Assembly (NCBI GenBank): GCA_030698805.1
Contig: JAUYMA010000009.1
Coordinates: 62,001 to 126,000, forward strand
Direction: 5' to 3'
Source of the DNA: Nanobdellota archaeon
GTDB taxonomy: Archaea > Nanobdellota > Nanobdellia > Pacearchaeales > GW2011-AR1
DNA length: 64,000 bases
A program made the translations under genes and the position numbers. Shown here one piece after another: positions 32,866-41,681 of the stretch; within the stretch, counting starts at the first letter, position 1; each line of letters opens with the position of its first letter. The notes beneath the pieces are model-generated. The model did not search any database, was not told where the DNA came from, and worked only from the letters and a program-made list of their open reading frames with translations.

Positions 32866-33219
32866 ATGACAAGCTACAAAGGAACAGTAACAAGAGAACA
32901 GCTAAATGATTTGCTTACAATGCTTTTCCCCCAGTTGCCCGGTAGAGATAGGGAAGAGATAATGAACAAGGGAATTGTTCCACCTAAATATAATTTTGAT
33001 AAGGAGGAAGAGCTGGCTAGAACAACTTCTAAATTAGAGCTGAGCATTTATCCATATGCACCAGACCCTATTATTTTAATAAAAGATGATAGGGGAACAG
33101 TAAGGGCTTTAGAGTTTCATGCGGCCAATCATTCTCCTCAGGGAGTTTATGAGATATATGAGATATGCAGGGAAGGAGCAGAACTTATGGGAAGAATTCC
33201 CGTGGGGGAGCCAAAATGA
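32866..33219 (+). CDS. Hypothetical protein, first gene of the MBL operon
   Basis: The 117-residue protein begins MTSYKGTVTREQLNDLLTML, preceded by AAGGAGACAAAAGAAC (a GGAG ribosome-binding-like element). An upstream open extension to 32731 overlaps the Lrp promoter and is rejected. It is acidic and mixed alpha/beta, with SKLELSIYPYAPDPIILIKD and a terminal helix. Its stop overlaps the start of the MBL-fold gene (ATGA), so translation is coupled. I do not recognise the family. Confidence 0.72.
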   Translation: MTSYKGTVTREQLNDLLTMLFPQLPGRDREEIMNKGIVPPKYNFDKEEELARTTSKLELSIYPYAPDPIILIKDDRGTVRALEFHAANHSPQGVYEIYEICREGAELMGRIPVGEPK

Positions 33220-34301
33220 AACTAACTTTTTGGGGTGTTAGAGGATCTATCCCTACGCCTGTAAGCGAGAGAGAAATCCAGGAAAAATTGCAGGACGCTT
33301 TAATAGGGGCAGTAAACGTTGATTTGGGAAGTCCAGAAGCTGTAAAAGACTATCTCAGAAGGTTACCCTGGCACACTCGTAGTGTTGCAGGTGGGAATAC
33401 TACTTGTGCAGAGGTCATTTCGGATAAGGGAGATGAATATATAGTAGATGCAGGCTCGGGTATTAGGCCTTTAGGATTAGAGCTTATGAGAAGGTATAAC
33501 GGGAAAGTTAATGCTAAAATATTGATTTCTCATGATCATTGGGATCACATTCAGGGATTCCCATTTTTTGTTCCAGCTTATGTTCCAGGATGCAGGGTAG
33601 AGGTCTATAGCGGGGATAAGACTTTGCTTAAGAAATTAGAGCAGCAGGCTTTACAGTCAGATACAAATTTCCTTAGAAAAAAAGACTTAGAGAATAAAAT
33701 AAATGGCGGTGGGAATACGGTCGTTATGAACAAGGATGCTGCGACTAATCATACTAAGGACGTTTTCAAAGGTCAGCAGGATGTTGAAAGAGGATATTTC
33801 CCAATCGGCATAGAGCAGATGGGCGCAGTTCTCGCTTTTAGGGATTTGAAGCAGTATGAACTTGTTGCCAATGGATTGAATGTTAGTTATATGTTTCATA
33901 ATGCTCATCCTGGTGGAATGTTTTCCTATCAGCTTTCTGAAAATGGCAAGAGAATAGTATTTGCAGGAGACTTTGAGAGAGATGGAAAAGGAAAAGAATT
34001 TGGAGTCAATGATAATAAATTAATTGAGTGGGCGAGAGAGACAGATGTTTTAGTAATAGATGCCCAATATACTCCTGAGGAGTATAGGACTAAGATCGGA
34101 TGGGGGCATTCTGAGATAGAAGGAGTTTGTGAATTGGCTGGAGCTGCTGGTATTAAGGCTCTTTATCTAACTCATCATGATCCTACTCATGATGACAAAA
34201 AATTGTCTGCAATGGAAGAGCATGCCCGGGCTTACATGGTTTCACATGTGGGGCCAATCCCAGTTTATCTGGCTCGCGAGGGAATGGAGGCGATAGTATA
34301 A
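33216..34301 (+). CDS. Metallo-beta-lactamase-fold hydrolase
   Basis: A 361-residue protein starting MKLTFWGVRGSIPTPVSER. The metal motif ILISHDHWDHIQGFPFF is the HxHxDH set, with DAGSGIRPLG, a later NAHPGGMFSY and FAGDFERDG, and LYLTHHDPTHDD as final His. The N-terminus GVRGSIPTP is typical of cAMP-phosphodiesterase-like MBL enzymes. A roughly 60-residue insertion (around residues 140-215) and an extended N-terminal helix region distinguish it. It is flanked by two proteins of unknown function in one operon; the substrate is unknown. Confidence 0.9.
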   Translation: MKLTFWGVRGSIPTPVSEREIQEKLQDALIGAVNVDLGSPEAVKDYLRRLPWHTRSVAGGNTTCAEVISDKGDEYIVDAGSGIRPLGLELMRRYNGKVNAKILISHDHWDHIQGFPFFVPAYVPGCRVEVYSGDKTLLKKLEQQALQSDTNFLRKKDLENKINGGGNTVVMNKDAATNHTKDVFKGQQDVERGYFPIGIEQMGAVLAFRDLKQYELVANGLNVSYMFHNAHPGGMFSYQLSENGKRIVFAGDFERDGKGKEFGVNDNKLIEWARETDVLVIDAQYTPEEYRTKIGWGHSEIEGVCELAGAAGIKALYLTHHDPTHDDKKLSAMEEHARAYMVSHVGPIPVYLAREGMEAIV

Positions 34302-35017
34302 TGTGGAAGTCAGGCAGTTTTTATACTGGAGACTCTCATTCGAGACCTACTTATCATGAGCTCGTGCCTACAAATCCTGTAAGAAAAGAAAAGCAAAAGG
34401 GAAATGTAGTTGCCGCGGTAGGGACGTCTAAGGGACTAGAAGTAGAAAACATTTATCGTCTTGATAACGAATTGCTTGGTTATAACCTATCCGGGAGAAA
34501 AGTTCTTTTGAGAGTACCCCAGAATGATTCTTCTTTTGATCATTTCGTTTCCTTGCCTTTTACAAAAGGAGTTACAGAAAGAGAAACCGGAAGAACCATG
34601 ATTATTTTAGGGAGCAATGCGCATCATGTTGAAGCAATGCAATATCAATTTCAAGGAGTATTATGGATGCCACCTGACGAAAAAGAAGTTAAAAAATTTG
34701 GTGATACTGTGCGGTGGATAAATGTTGGAGATACAAAAAATGGCTTTATAGGATTAGATTATAATTCTGCTGCTTCAGTTGAAGGAGGAGTCGCTAGGAA
34801 TGCTGAAGATGTTCATTTTCTGGCACAAACTTTATTGGAGCAGCAATTTGATCCTGAAAAAAGATTGTTTTTGCTAAAACCTCCTTATATTCAGGAGAGA
34901 GAAGAAGGTAAGGCTTTGAGAACGCAGGGTCTAGAGCGTTTAGGGCAAATTGCAAGCACGGACGAATCTAGACTTGCCAGGATTCTTAATAGTTCTTATG
35001 ATATTGGACTGAAATGA
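34301..35017 (+). CDS. Hypothetical protein, third gene of the MBL operon
   Basis: The start overlaps the MBL stop by one base (TAATG), so it is coupled. The 238-residue protein is soluble, with repeated strands (KVLLRVPQND, TMIILGSNAHHVEAM, GVLWMPPDEKE, FIGLDYNSAASVEGG) and a helical tail (EDVHFLAQTLLEQQFDPEKR). Family is not recognised. With the 117-residue first gene it brackets an MBL hydrolase, an arrangement I cannot match to a known system. Confidence 0.72.
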   Translation: MWKSGSFYTGDSHSRPTYHELVPTNPVRKEKQKGNVVAAVGTSKGLEVENIYRLDNELLGYNLSGRKVLLRVPQNDSSFDHFVSLPFTKGVTERETGRTMIILGSNAHHVEAMQYQFQGVLWMPPDEKEVKKFGDTVRWINVGDTKNGFIGLDYNSAASVEGGVARNAEDVHFLAQTLLEQQFDPEKRLFLLKPPYIQEREEGKALRTQGLERLGQIASTDESRLARILNSSYDIGLK

Positions 35018-35093
35018 TTTACTTTAGATTTATGTAATCACTTGTAAGTTACTAAATAATAAAATTTATAAGGGATTTTAATGTACTCTTAAT

Positions 35094-35981
35094 ATGGGTC
35101 CCAATGATGATCTAAACTGTTCCGCTAGAGAACGAATATTGAGAGTTGGATTCGAGCTACCTTTGCCCGTTTTAGAAGGATGTTCTATTCCCTCATTTTC
35201 ACTTTTGCCTTCTTTTTATGAAAACGAAATAGGAATAAGAAACGGGAGTTTGGATTTAAGCTCTAAGGAAAGCCTGAGAAAAATAGCTCCAAAGGAACAG
35301 AGATTTTATAAAAATTTTTTACCTCATTTTAGTCGCGATGCTAAATTCAATTCGAACATCTTAAGGTCTTTTTTAAGAGAATATCAGCACCTTTCATTGC
35401 CTTGCTCGGTTCTTTTTGAAGATGTGGCCGATTTAGCTAGCTTCGTGGTGGAGGCTTATCAATTGGCTTATGCACATTATGTATTGGGAACAAAAACAAA
35501 CATCAAAAATTCCTTTCCCCATTATTGCTGCGGAGTATCTGCTTCTAATCTGGTTGTAGGATTTTGGGATCATGGAATTTCTATGGCTATGTATGCCTTT
35601 GACGGATGGGACGATCATCATTACTTAGCAATTCCTTTTGTTGTGGGAAAAAACCAGAGTCCTGGCATGATAGTTGTTGATCCTACTTCAGATCAATTGT
35701 ATCCTGGACTAAAAAATCCCCCGAGAAATGCTGTTTTCGCTATTAATGGAAAAAAATGGAGTTATGAAACTCAATGGGCTGGCGGAAAAAATCTTTTTCC
35801 TACAGGATTATATCACGCAGGTTCTAATCTTAAAAATCCAGAGTCAAGAGAAAAACGCGCCGTTTATTTTTCCGAATTTCTTGAAGTTGAGAGAGACGTT
35901 GAAGGATGTTTTGAGAGAGCATGGGGCAATCCCATATCTCTTATTGAAGTAAAGAGCTCTTTGGAACAAAAAGTAAAGTAG
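35094..35981 (+). CDS. Hypothetical protein with Cys-His-Asp hydrolase-like order
   Basis: A 295-residue protein with a helical N-terminal half. The second half contains FPHYCCGVSASNLVV, GWDDHHYLAIPFVVG and MIVVDPTSDQLY. A Cys at a helix start, then His on a strand, then Asp on the next strand is the transglutaminase/papain-like catalytic order, so a cysteine hydrolase is possible. No family match is recalled. It stands alone, with a TATA-like box about 30 bases before the start, and lies 42 bases before rtcB. Confidence 0.62.
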   Translation: MGPNDDLNCSARERILRVGFELPLPVLEGCSIPSFSLLPSFYENEIGIRNGSLDLSSKESLRKIAPKEQRFYKNFLPHFSRDAKFNSNILRSFLREYQHLSLPCSVLFEDVADLASFVVEAYQLAYAHYVLGTKTNIKNSFPHYCCGVSASNLVVGFWDHGISMAMYAFDGWDDHHYLAIPFVVGKNQSPGMIVVDPTSDQLYPGLKNPPRNAVFAINGKKWSYETQWAGGKNLFPTGLYHAGSNLKNPESREKRAVYFSEFLEVERDVEGCFERAWGNPISLIEVKSSLEQKVK

Positions 35982-36023
35982 AATGGACAATACTTTAATA
36001 AACAAGATAGTTTTTCTTTTTTT

Positions 36024-37442
36024 ATGGTAAAGAAAATTGCCGAAAACATTTGGGAAATTGAGAAAGAGGGAAAGATGAATGTTCCTGGAGTTATACTTGC
36101 CTCTGATGTTTTGATGGATAACATTAAGAAAGATGGGAAAACTATGGAGCAGGTAAAAAATGTCGCTGCTTTGTCGGGAATTGTTGAGAAAAGCATTGCT
36201 ATGCCTGATGCTCACCAAGGCTACGGATTTTGCATTGGAGGAGTTGCCGCTTTTGATTTGGAAAAAGGGATTATTTCTCCGGGAGGGGTGGGGTATGATA
36301 TTGGATGCGGAGTGCGATTGCTTGCAACAAACATTACTAAAAAGGACTTTATGTTTAAAAGAAGGGCAATTTTAGATGATTTGTATAAGAGAATTCCTTC
36401 AGGAGTTGGTAAGGATTCTGAATTTAAGCTAGAAGATAAGGAGCTTGATAGAGTTCTTAATGAGGGGATGGATTGGGCAGTTGATAAAGGATATGCAACT
36501 AAAGAAGACAAAGATAGAATGGAAGATTCTGGATATATTGAAGGTGCGGATGCTTCTAAGGTTTCGATAAGGGCCAGAGCAAGAGGGCGAGGACAGCTTG
36601 GAACTTTAGGCTCAGGAAATCACTTTTTAGAAATTCAAGAAGTAGAGACTATTTTTGACGAGAGGACTGCCAAAGCCTTTGGGCTTACAGATAAAGAACA
36701 GATCGTGATTTTGATTCATTCTGGCAGCAGAGGTCTTGGACATCAGACTGCTTCAGATTATATTATGAAAATGGAGAAGGAGTATGGTTTCAAGCATTTG
36801 CCTGACAGGGAATTAGCTTGTGCTCCTATTAATTCTCAGCTTGGTAAGGATTATCGAGCCGCAATGTCCGCAGCTGCAAATTTTGCTTTTGTTAATAGAC
36901 AGTTAATGACCTACCAAGTCAGGAAGAGTTTTGAGAAATTCTTCCCTAAGAAAGAAGTGAAGGTTGTGTATGATATTGCTCATAATATTGCTAAATTTGA
37001 GGAACATGAAGTTGATGGGCAGAAATGCACTTTATGCGTGCATAGAAAGGGGGCGACTAGGTCTTTTGGCCCTGGAAGAATTGAAATTCCCAAGGTTTAT
37101 AGGAAAATAGGACAGCCCATATTTATTCCAGGTAGCATGGGCACTTATTCGTATGTTCTTGTAGGAACTAAGAAAGCCGAGGAACTTTCTTTTGCTTCGA
37201 CTGCTCATGGAGCAGGAAGGGTTTTGTCCAGAAGCTATGCTATCAAAAATTTAAGGCCTGAAGTTGTAAGAGGAGAATTGGAGAAGTATGATGTTATTAT
37301 TAAAGCAGGGAGTGCAAAAGGGATGCTGGAGGAAGCTCCTGCAGCTTACAAGGATATTAATGAGGTTGCGCGTGTTTCTCACGATCTAGGAATTGGAAAT
37401 TTAGTTGCAAGATTGAAGCCCCTAGCGGTTATGAAGGGATAA
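36024..37442 (+). CDS. rtcB: RNA-splicing ligase RtcB
   Basis: The 472-residue protein shows all RtcB blocks: IAMPDAHQGYGFCIGG, SPGGVGYDIGCGVR (metal-binding Cys), RGRGQLGTLGSGNHFLE, ILIHSGSRGLGHQ, and FASTAHGAGRVLSRS with the guanylated His. RtcB joins 2',3'-cyclic phosphate and 5'-OH RNA ends using GTP and Mn2+, and is the archaeal tRNA exon ligase. Length is standard and no intein interrupts it. Archaease is 5.3 kb upstream and an intron-bearing tRNA is 4.4 kb downstream. Confidence 0.97.
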   Translation: MVKKIAENIWEIEKEGKMNVPGVILASDVLMDNIKKDGKTMEQVKNVAALSGIVEKSIAMPDAHQGYGFCIGGVAAFDLEKGIISPGGVGYDIGCGVRLLATNITKKDFMFKRRAILDDLYKRIPSGVGKDSEFKLEDKELDRVLNEGMDWAVDKGYATKEDKDRMEDSGYIEGADASKVSIRARARGRGQLGTLGSGNHFLEIQEVETIFDERTAKAFGLTDKEQIVILIHSGSRGLGHQTASDYIMKMEKEYGFKHLPDRELACAPINSQLGKDYRAAMSAAANFAFVNRQLMTYQVRKSFEKFFPKKEVKVVYDIAHNIAKFEEHEVDGQKCTLCVHRKGATRSFGPGRIEIPKVYRKIGQPIFIPGSMGTYSYVLVGTKKAEELSFASTAHGAGRVLSRSYAIKNLRPEVVRGELEKYDVIIKAGSAKGMLEEAPAAYKDINEVARVSHDLGIGNLVARLKPLAVMKG

Positions 37443-37533
37443 GATTATTAAAGATTTAAGAGTTTGATTTTTGATGCCAAGGTTAAGATCGGTTAAAAGA
37501 AAGCTTACTGTCTAGGAATTGATTATTTATAGA

Positions 37534-38301
37534 TTATTTTTCCTTGGGGTTTTTTGAAGCTTTCTTCCAGAACAATTCAAAATATTCCTTGCAATCATCT
37601 GCGACTGGTTTTGATTTAATCAATATGCCAACTGGCTGTTTGGCCCATGAAATAATAAGCAGCTTATCCCTATTACACTCCCAATTTCCAGGGATAGGAA
37701 AACTAGAATATCTTATCTCCATCTTTTTATCTTTTTTTCCTATACTTTTGTTGAATTCCGAATCTTTTCCTTCAAGATTGCAGATTCCTCTAAACTTTAT
37801 CTTTCTCAAAATGTCTTTTATGCTGAAATAAAAGCTGTCTGCAAGCTGACCATATTCTTTTTTATGCATATAGAAAAATATATTTTCATCATTTTCATCC
37901 ATTCCATTAATAAGCTTTTCATATGCGGTTTTCAGACCATTTAAACCGACGAAAACCTCTGCTTCCTGGCGGGGTGGCAAGTTATTCAAATGTTCTAATT
38001 CAGGGAGTATTCTTTCAAATTCTAACTTTTGCGCTTCAATTTCCTTGGTTTTTTTGTTAAGAAATTCTTTAATATTATTTGGAGTGGCAGCTTGAAAATA
38101 TTTTGTCTTTTCTTTAATTATAAAACTGACTAACCCTTTATCGATAAGCCTATTTAGAATTTCATAAATATTAGAGTAAGCAACTTTAGATTTGCTAACG
38201 ATTGGACCGACCGTAGTTGAACCAATTTCAGCTAAGGCAATATAGACTTTGGCCTCTCCAGATGTCAGGCCCATCTTTATTAAATTATTCACAACTTCCA
38301 T
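37534..38301 (-). CDS. TrmB family transcriptional regulator (second)
   Basis: The winged HTH VNNLIKMGLTSGEAKVYIAL with recognition helix around AYSNIYEILNRLIDKGLVS, the coiled-coil ENKKTKEIEAQKLEFERILPEL-like segment, and the sensor domain (AEVFVGLNGLKTAYEKLI, WAKQPVGILI) match TrmB. The 255-residue length equals the first TrmB. Its promoter is shared with the divergent beta-barrel-like gene and contains CCTGTACAGG at 38347-38356, a likely operator. The ligand is not evident. Confidence 0.88.
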   Translation of the reverse strand: MEVVNNLIKMGLTSGEAKVYIALAEIGSTTVGPIVSKSKVAYSNIYEILNRLIDKGLVSFIIKEKTKYFQAATPNNIKEFLNKKTKEIEAQKLEFERILPELEHLNNLPPRQEAEVFVGLNGLKTAYEKLINGMDENDENIFFYMHKKEYGQLADSFYFSIKDILRKIKFRGICNLEGKDSEFNKSIGKKDKKMEIRYSSFPIPGNWECNRDKLLIISWAKQPVGILIKSKPVADDCKEYFELFWKKASKNPKEK

Positions 38302-38346
38302 GGCTAAATGATTTTCTAGAGGTTAAAATATCTTTCTATTATACAC

Positions 38347-38356
38347 CCTGTACAGG
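38347..38356. promoter_or_regulatory. Palindrome between trmB-like and barrel-like genes
   Basis: CCTGTACAGG is a perfect 10-bp palindrome in the 111-base divergent region. It sits about 8 bases upstream of the TATA-like ATATTTAAATAC (38364-38375) for the barrel gene and next to a TATAATAG-like box for the regulator. Position resembles that of the four operator palindromes further upstream, but the sequence differs. Confidence 0.55.
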
Positions 38357-38412
38357 ATAGATAATATTTAAATACTGTAGTAATCGTTTAATAGTGACAA
38401 TTTGGAGTCAAG

Positions 38413-39270
38413 ATGAAAAACACACTACAAAAAATGATTGGAACTGCGGTTTTGGGAACAGCTTTAGCTTTGCCTATTGCTGGAAACGCAAATGATGTAA
38501 AAGTTGAGATGCCTGCTCAAGTTCAGGAAAAAATAGAATTAGATGCACCTGTTGCAAAGCTGAAACCATTCGGATTTATAGATACAAGATTTGCAGATTC
38601 TTACAATCCAAGTGTAGGATTCAAAATTGGCAAGGGATGGGTAAATCAAAGTCTTATTGTTGGAGGCTTGGAAAACGTCTTTACCGAAGGAGATGCTTTA
38701 TCAGGATTTACATGGTTAAATACGGACTTTGGATATGGTGTTCCTAATGTTGAGACTTTAGTAGAACAGGATTTCGGAATTAATTATGATTTTCCGATTA
38801 TGAAAGTTGAGAACGGTCCTAAATTGCTCCAAGGAAAGCTTACTTTGAATTTAGGCGGCCAGTATTGGAAATATTGGGGCGGCCAATTAGGCGAGCATGA
38901 TTATGTTTTTGATTCAGGATTAACTTGGAGTGGGGTTATAGATTTTAAGGTATTGAACAGACATTTATTTCCTCATACTGGAGTTAAAGAAGGAAATTAT
39001 GTCTCTTTAGAATTATCTAAGAGATTGAATTTAGGCTCCAAGGGAGATTACTCATTCTCTTTTACGCCAAGTGTGAACTCAACATGGAGTGACGATTTCT
39101 TCCAAGAAGGAGATGGATGGACTGTTGTCCAGACAATTGGCAAGTTAGAAGTTTCCAAGGGCAAGAATTCAGCTTATGTCGCAGGCGGTCATCAGTTTAA
39201 TATAGATGGCGATACTAGAAACAAGCCTAGCAAACCAATAGTTTACTTAGGTTTATCAAGGGCCTTTTAG
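38413..39270 (+). CDS. Secreted beta-barrel-like protein (outer-membrane-protein type)
   Basis: The 285-residue protein has a signal peptide (KNTLQKMIGTAVLGTALALP, cleavage near AGNA) and a mature part made almost entirely of amphipathic strands: GFIDTRFADSYNPSVGFKIG, LTLNLGGQYWKYW, NYVSLELSKRLNLG, YSFSFTPSVNSTWSD. It ends in VYLGLSRAF, with Gly six from the end and a terminal Phe, much like the bacterial outer-membrane C-terminal signature. A GGAG element precedes the ATG and a strong TATA box lies upstream. An outer-membrane-type barrel in a monoderm archaeon is unexpected; it may be secreted, act on a host, or be acquired. Fold call is inferred from the pattern. Confidence 0.68.
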   Translation: MKNTLQKMIGTAVLGTALALPIAGNANDVKVEMPAQVQEKIELDAPVAKLKPFGFIDTRFADSYNPSVGFKIGKGWVNQSLIVGGLENVFTEGDALSGFTWLNTDFGYGVPNVETLVEQDFGINYDFPIMKVENGPKLLQGKLTLNLGGQYWKYWGGQLGEHDYVFDSGLTWSGVIDFKVLNRHLFPHTGVKEGNYVSLELSKRLNLGSKGDYSFSFTPSVNSTWSDDFFQEGDGWTVVQTIGKLEVSKGKNSAYVAGGHQFNIDGDTRNKPSKPIVYLGLSRAF

Positions 39271-39306
39271 ATTTTCTAGATTCTTGACAGAAAGATTAAA
39301 AAATAC

Positions 39307-39444
39307 TCATCCCCTAGGTTTATCATGAACCCTATCAGATTCTTCTGAGCTGTCTTCAGCAAGTTTTTCTTTTAATTCATATTCCAATTCTTTTCCTAGG
39401 GAAATATCTTGCTGGAAGGCCAGTGTATCTCGATAATTGCGCAT
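39307..39444 (-). CDS. Putative 45-residue acidic protein
   Basis: The frame from the ATG at 39444 encodes MRNYRDTLAFQQDISLGKEL and an acidic helix with a Ser/Glu-rich, Arg/Lys-ended tail. A TTTATATA box lies about 26 bases upstream on the minus strand, suiting a leaderless transcript; a longer 65-residue start would run into the ABC transporter gene. It overlaps no other gene. The call rests on the promoter and codon pattern only. Confidence 0.42.
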   Translation of the reverse strand: MRNYRDTLAFQQDISLGKELEYELKEKLAEDSSEESDRVHDKPRG

Positions 39445-39486
39445 ATATAATAAAGGAGAACTTGTATATAAAACTAACTTTAAAAA

Positions 39487-41289
39487 ATGGCTAAAATAGA
39501 ACAAAAAAATTCACGAGAAAAGATAGACTTCAAATATAACATGAAGGTGTATTGGAGTTTTATTAGAAAGTACAAAAAATTACTTTTGATAATCATAGCT
39601 TTAGCGCTTCTTATTGAAGCATCTTATATTGCAGATAAATTCTTGTTTAAGATTATTATAGATAGGGGAACTGAATACGCTAATGACACTCTGCCCTTGG
39701 ACAAATATGTCCAGATTTTATTTGCAGTGGCGATTGCCTTTCTTTCTTATGGGTGCTTCCGAGTAGTGTTTAAGTGGATTTACATACATTATCTTAACAG
39801 GTTAAATGCTCATTTAATTATTGATCTAAAGCAGAGGTTCTTTAATCATATTCTAGGCTTATCTTATAGTTTTCATACTACTCATAAGACAGGGTCATTA
39901 ATCTCAAGATTGATGAGGGGAGCAGGAGGCATAGAGAGAATGACTGATTTCATCATCTTCAATACACTTCCTCTTGCATTCCAATTTGTCATAGTCGGAG
40001 CTTCTTTGCTTTATTTTGAGGTTAGTACTGCTTTTGTTGTATTGCTCACAGCAGTAGTTTTTATTGGATATAGCTTGGTAATCCTGCGTTTTCAAAAAGC
40101 TTCTAACATTTATAAAAACAAATGCGATGATATCGAAAAAGCTAATGTCGCAGATATATTCACCAACATAGATTCTATCAAATATTTTGGGAAGGAAGCT
40201 AACATAAGGGGCAGGTTTGCAAAGCTAAGCACGACTACTAAGAAAGCGGCAGTTAAGCATTGGGATTATTTTAGATGGTTTGATGCAGGCCATTCTTTAA
40301 TACTTATAATTGGGACTTTTTTCTTAATTTACTTTCCTCTAAAGAGTTTTCTGGCTGGAGAAATAACTTTGGGCACGGTGGTGTTTATTTATACAGTCTA
40401 TGGGAATATAGTCGGGCCTTTATTTGGATTTGTGTATGGGGTAAGGGGATATTATCATTCCATGGCGGATTTCCAAGATCTGTTCCAATATGGGCGAATA
40501 GATCAGGAAGTTAAGGATTTGCTACATTCAAAGGAAATGAAGGTTCAGCATGGGGGAATAGAATTTAAGGATGTTGCATTTAGGTATCCTAGCAGGCCAG
40601 TTTTTCGCAACTTCAATTTAAAGATAAAACCTGGAGAAAAAGTAGCTTTAGTGGGACATTCGGGAAGTGGCAAAACTACCCTCATCAAACTTCTTTATAG
40701 GTTGTATGACGTTGAGAAGGGCCAAATTCTTCTAGATGGAAAGGATATTCGTGAATTCAAGCAAGAGAATTTGAGGTCAGAATTGAGTATTGTTCCACAA
40801 GAATGCATTTTATTTGATGATACTATTTACAACAACATTTTATTTTCTAGGCCAGGAGCAACAAGAAAGAATGTAATGCAAGCTATGAAATTTGCACAAT
40901 TAGATAGAATTGTAAAAGTTTTTCCAAATAAAGAGCAGACTGTTGTGGGAGAAAGAGGAGTAAAGTTGTCGGGAGGGGAAAAACAGAGAGTTTCCATAGC
41001 AAGGGCTATTTTAGCCAATAAAAAAATAATTGTTTTGGATGAGGCCACTTCTTCTTTGGATTCCCATACTGAGAATGAGATACAAAAGGATTTGCATGAA
41101 CTACTTAGAGGAAGGACTGCTATCATAATTGCCCATAGGCTTTCGACTATCATGCATGCCGATAAGATAATTGTTTTGGATAGGGGAGAAATTGTTCAAG
41201 TCGGAAAGCATAACGATCTGATAGGGAAAGATGGCCTTTACAAGAAGCTTTGGGATCTGCAGAAAGGGGGATATTTGCAGGAGGAATGA
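39487..41289 (+). CDS. ABC exporter, fused membrane and ATPase half-transporter
   Basis: At 600 residues it has six N-terminal membrane helices and a C-terminal nucleotide-binding domain: VALVGHSGSGKTTLIKL (Walker A), the Q-loop PQECILFDDT, VKLSGGEKQRVSIARA (signature), IIVLDEATSSLD (Walker B) and AHRLSTIMHADKI (H-loop). This is the type IV half-exporter group, working as a dimer to export lipids, drugs or peptides. Its stop overlaps the start of the next gene, and TATA-like TATAAAAC lies about 20 bases before the start. Confidence 0.95.
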   Translation: MAKIEQKNSREKIDFKYNMKVYWSFIRKYKKLLLIIIALALLIEASYIADKFLFKIIIDRGTEYANDTLPLDKYVQILFAVAIAFLSYGCFRVVFKWIYIHYLNRLNAHLIIDLKQRFFNHILGLSYSFHTTHKTGSLISRLMRGAGGIERMTDFIIFNTLPLAFQFVIVGASLLYFEVSTAFVVLLTAVVFIGYSLVILRFQKASNIYKNKCDDIEKANVADIFTNIDSIKYFGKEANIRGRFAKLSTTTKKAAVKHWDYFRWFDAGHSLILIIGTFFLIYFPLKSFLAGEITLGTVVFIYTVYGNIVGPLFGFVYGVRGYYHSMADFQDLFQYGRIDQEVKDLLHSKEMKVQHGGIEFKDVAFRYPSRPVFRNFNLKIKPGEKVALVGHSGSGKTTLIKLLYRLYDVEKGQILLDGKDIREFKQENLRSELSIVPQECILFDDTIYNNILFSRPGATRKNVMQAMKFAQLDRIVKVFPNKEQTVVGERGVKLSGGEKQRVSIARAILANKKIIVLDEATSSLDSHTENEIQKDLHELLRGRTAIIIAHRLSTIMHADKIIVLDRGEIVQVGKHNDLIGKDGLYKKLWDLQKGGYLQEE

Positions 41290-41681
41290 GGGCACATATT
41301 AGAAGGGAAGATTTTGAAAAAGCTTATGAAGATTTGGGAGATAAGAATAAAAAGGAACTGAGTGAAATACAGAAAGAGTTAGCATTGGCTGTGGAGAAGA
41401 ATGAAGGCTCTTCTAAGTTGATCAAAGATAAAGCGATAAAGAAAAGAATAGCCCGAATTTGCCTTAGATTAGCTGAAGAAACTCCCAAGCAGGAGATTTC
41501 GATAATGGAAACTTCTTATATCATTACTGGAAATTTTGTTTATTATAATTATGATGATCCTCTGGATGAAATAATTGATGTTTTTAGCGAACTAGAACTG
41601 CCAGTGGAACAGCTATCTTGGGATATATTCAAGCTCTGGGATGTCGCGATAAGCCGATTAAAAAGATATTTAAGAAAATAA
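41286..41681 (+). CDS. Hypothetical helical protein coupled to the ABC exporter
   Basis: Starting at the ATGA overlap with the ABC gene, the 131-residue product is strongly helical and charged (EDFEKAYEDLGDKNKKELSE, KELALAVEKNEGSSKLIKDK), with a Tyr-rich strand (TGNFVYYNYDDPLDEIID) and a basic C-terminus. No family is recognised. Translation coupling suggests it serves the exporter, perhaps as a regulator, but this is inference. Downstream, 41682-41871 is AT-rich spacer before tRNA-Tyr. Confidence 0.65.
   Translation: MRAHIRREDFEKAYEDLGDKNKKELSEIQKELALAVEKNEGSSKLIKDKAIKKRIARICLRLAEETPKQEISIMETSYIITGNFVYYNYDDPLDEIIDVFSELELPVEQLSWDIFKLWDVAISRLKRYLRK

Noticed and set aside
37474..37515. A 13-codon basic frame after rtcB
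   Set aside because: It is too short to support, without a promoter of its own or recognised homologue.
41284..41294. A third partial copy of the 18-bp repeat (AATGAGGGCA)
   Set aside because: Ten bases only, at a start codon context inside coding DNA; likely chance.
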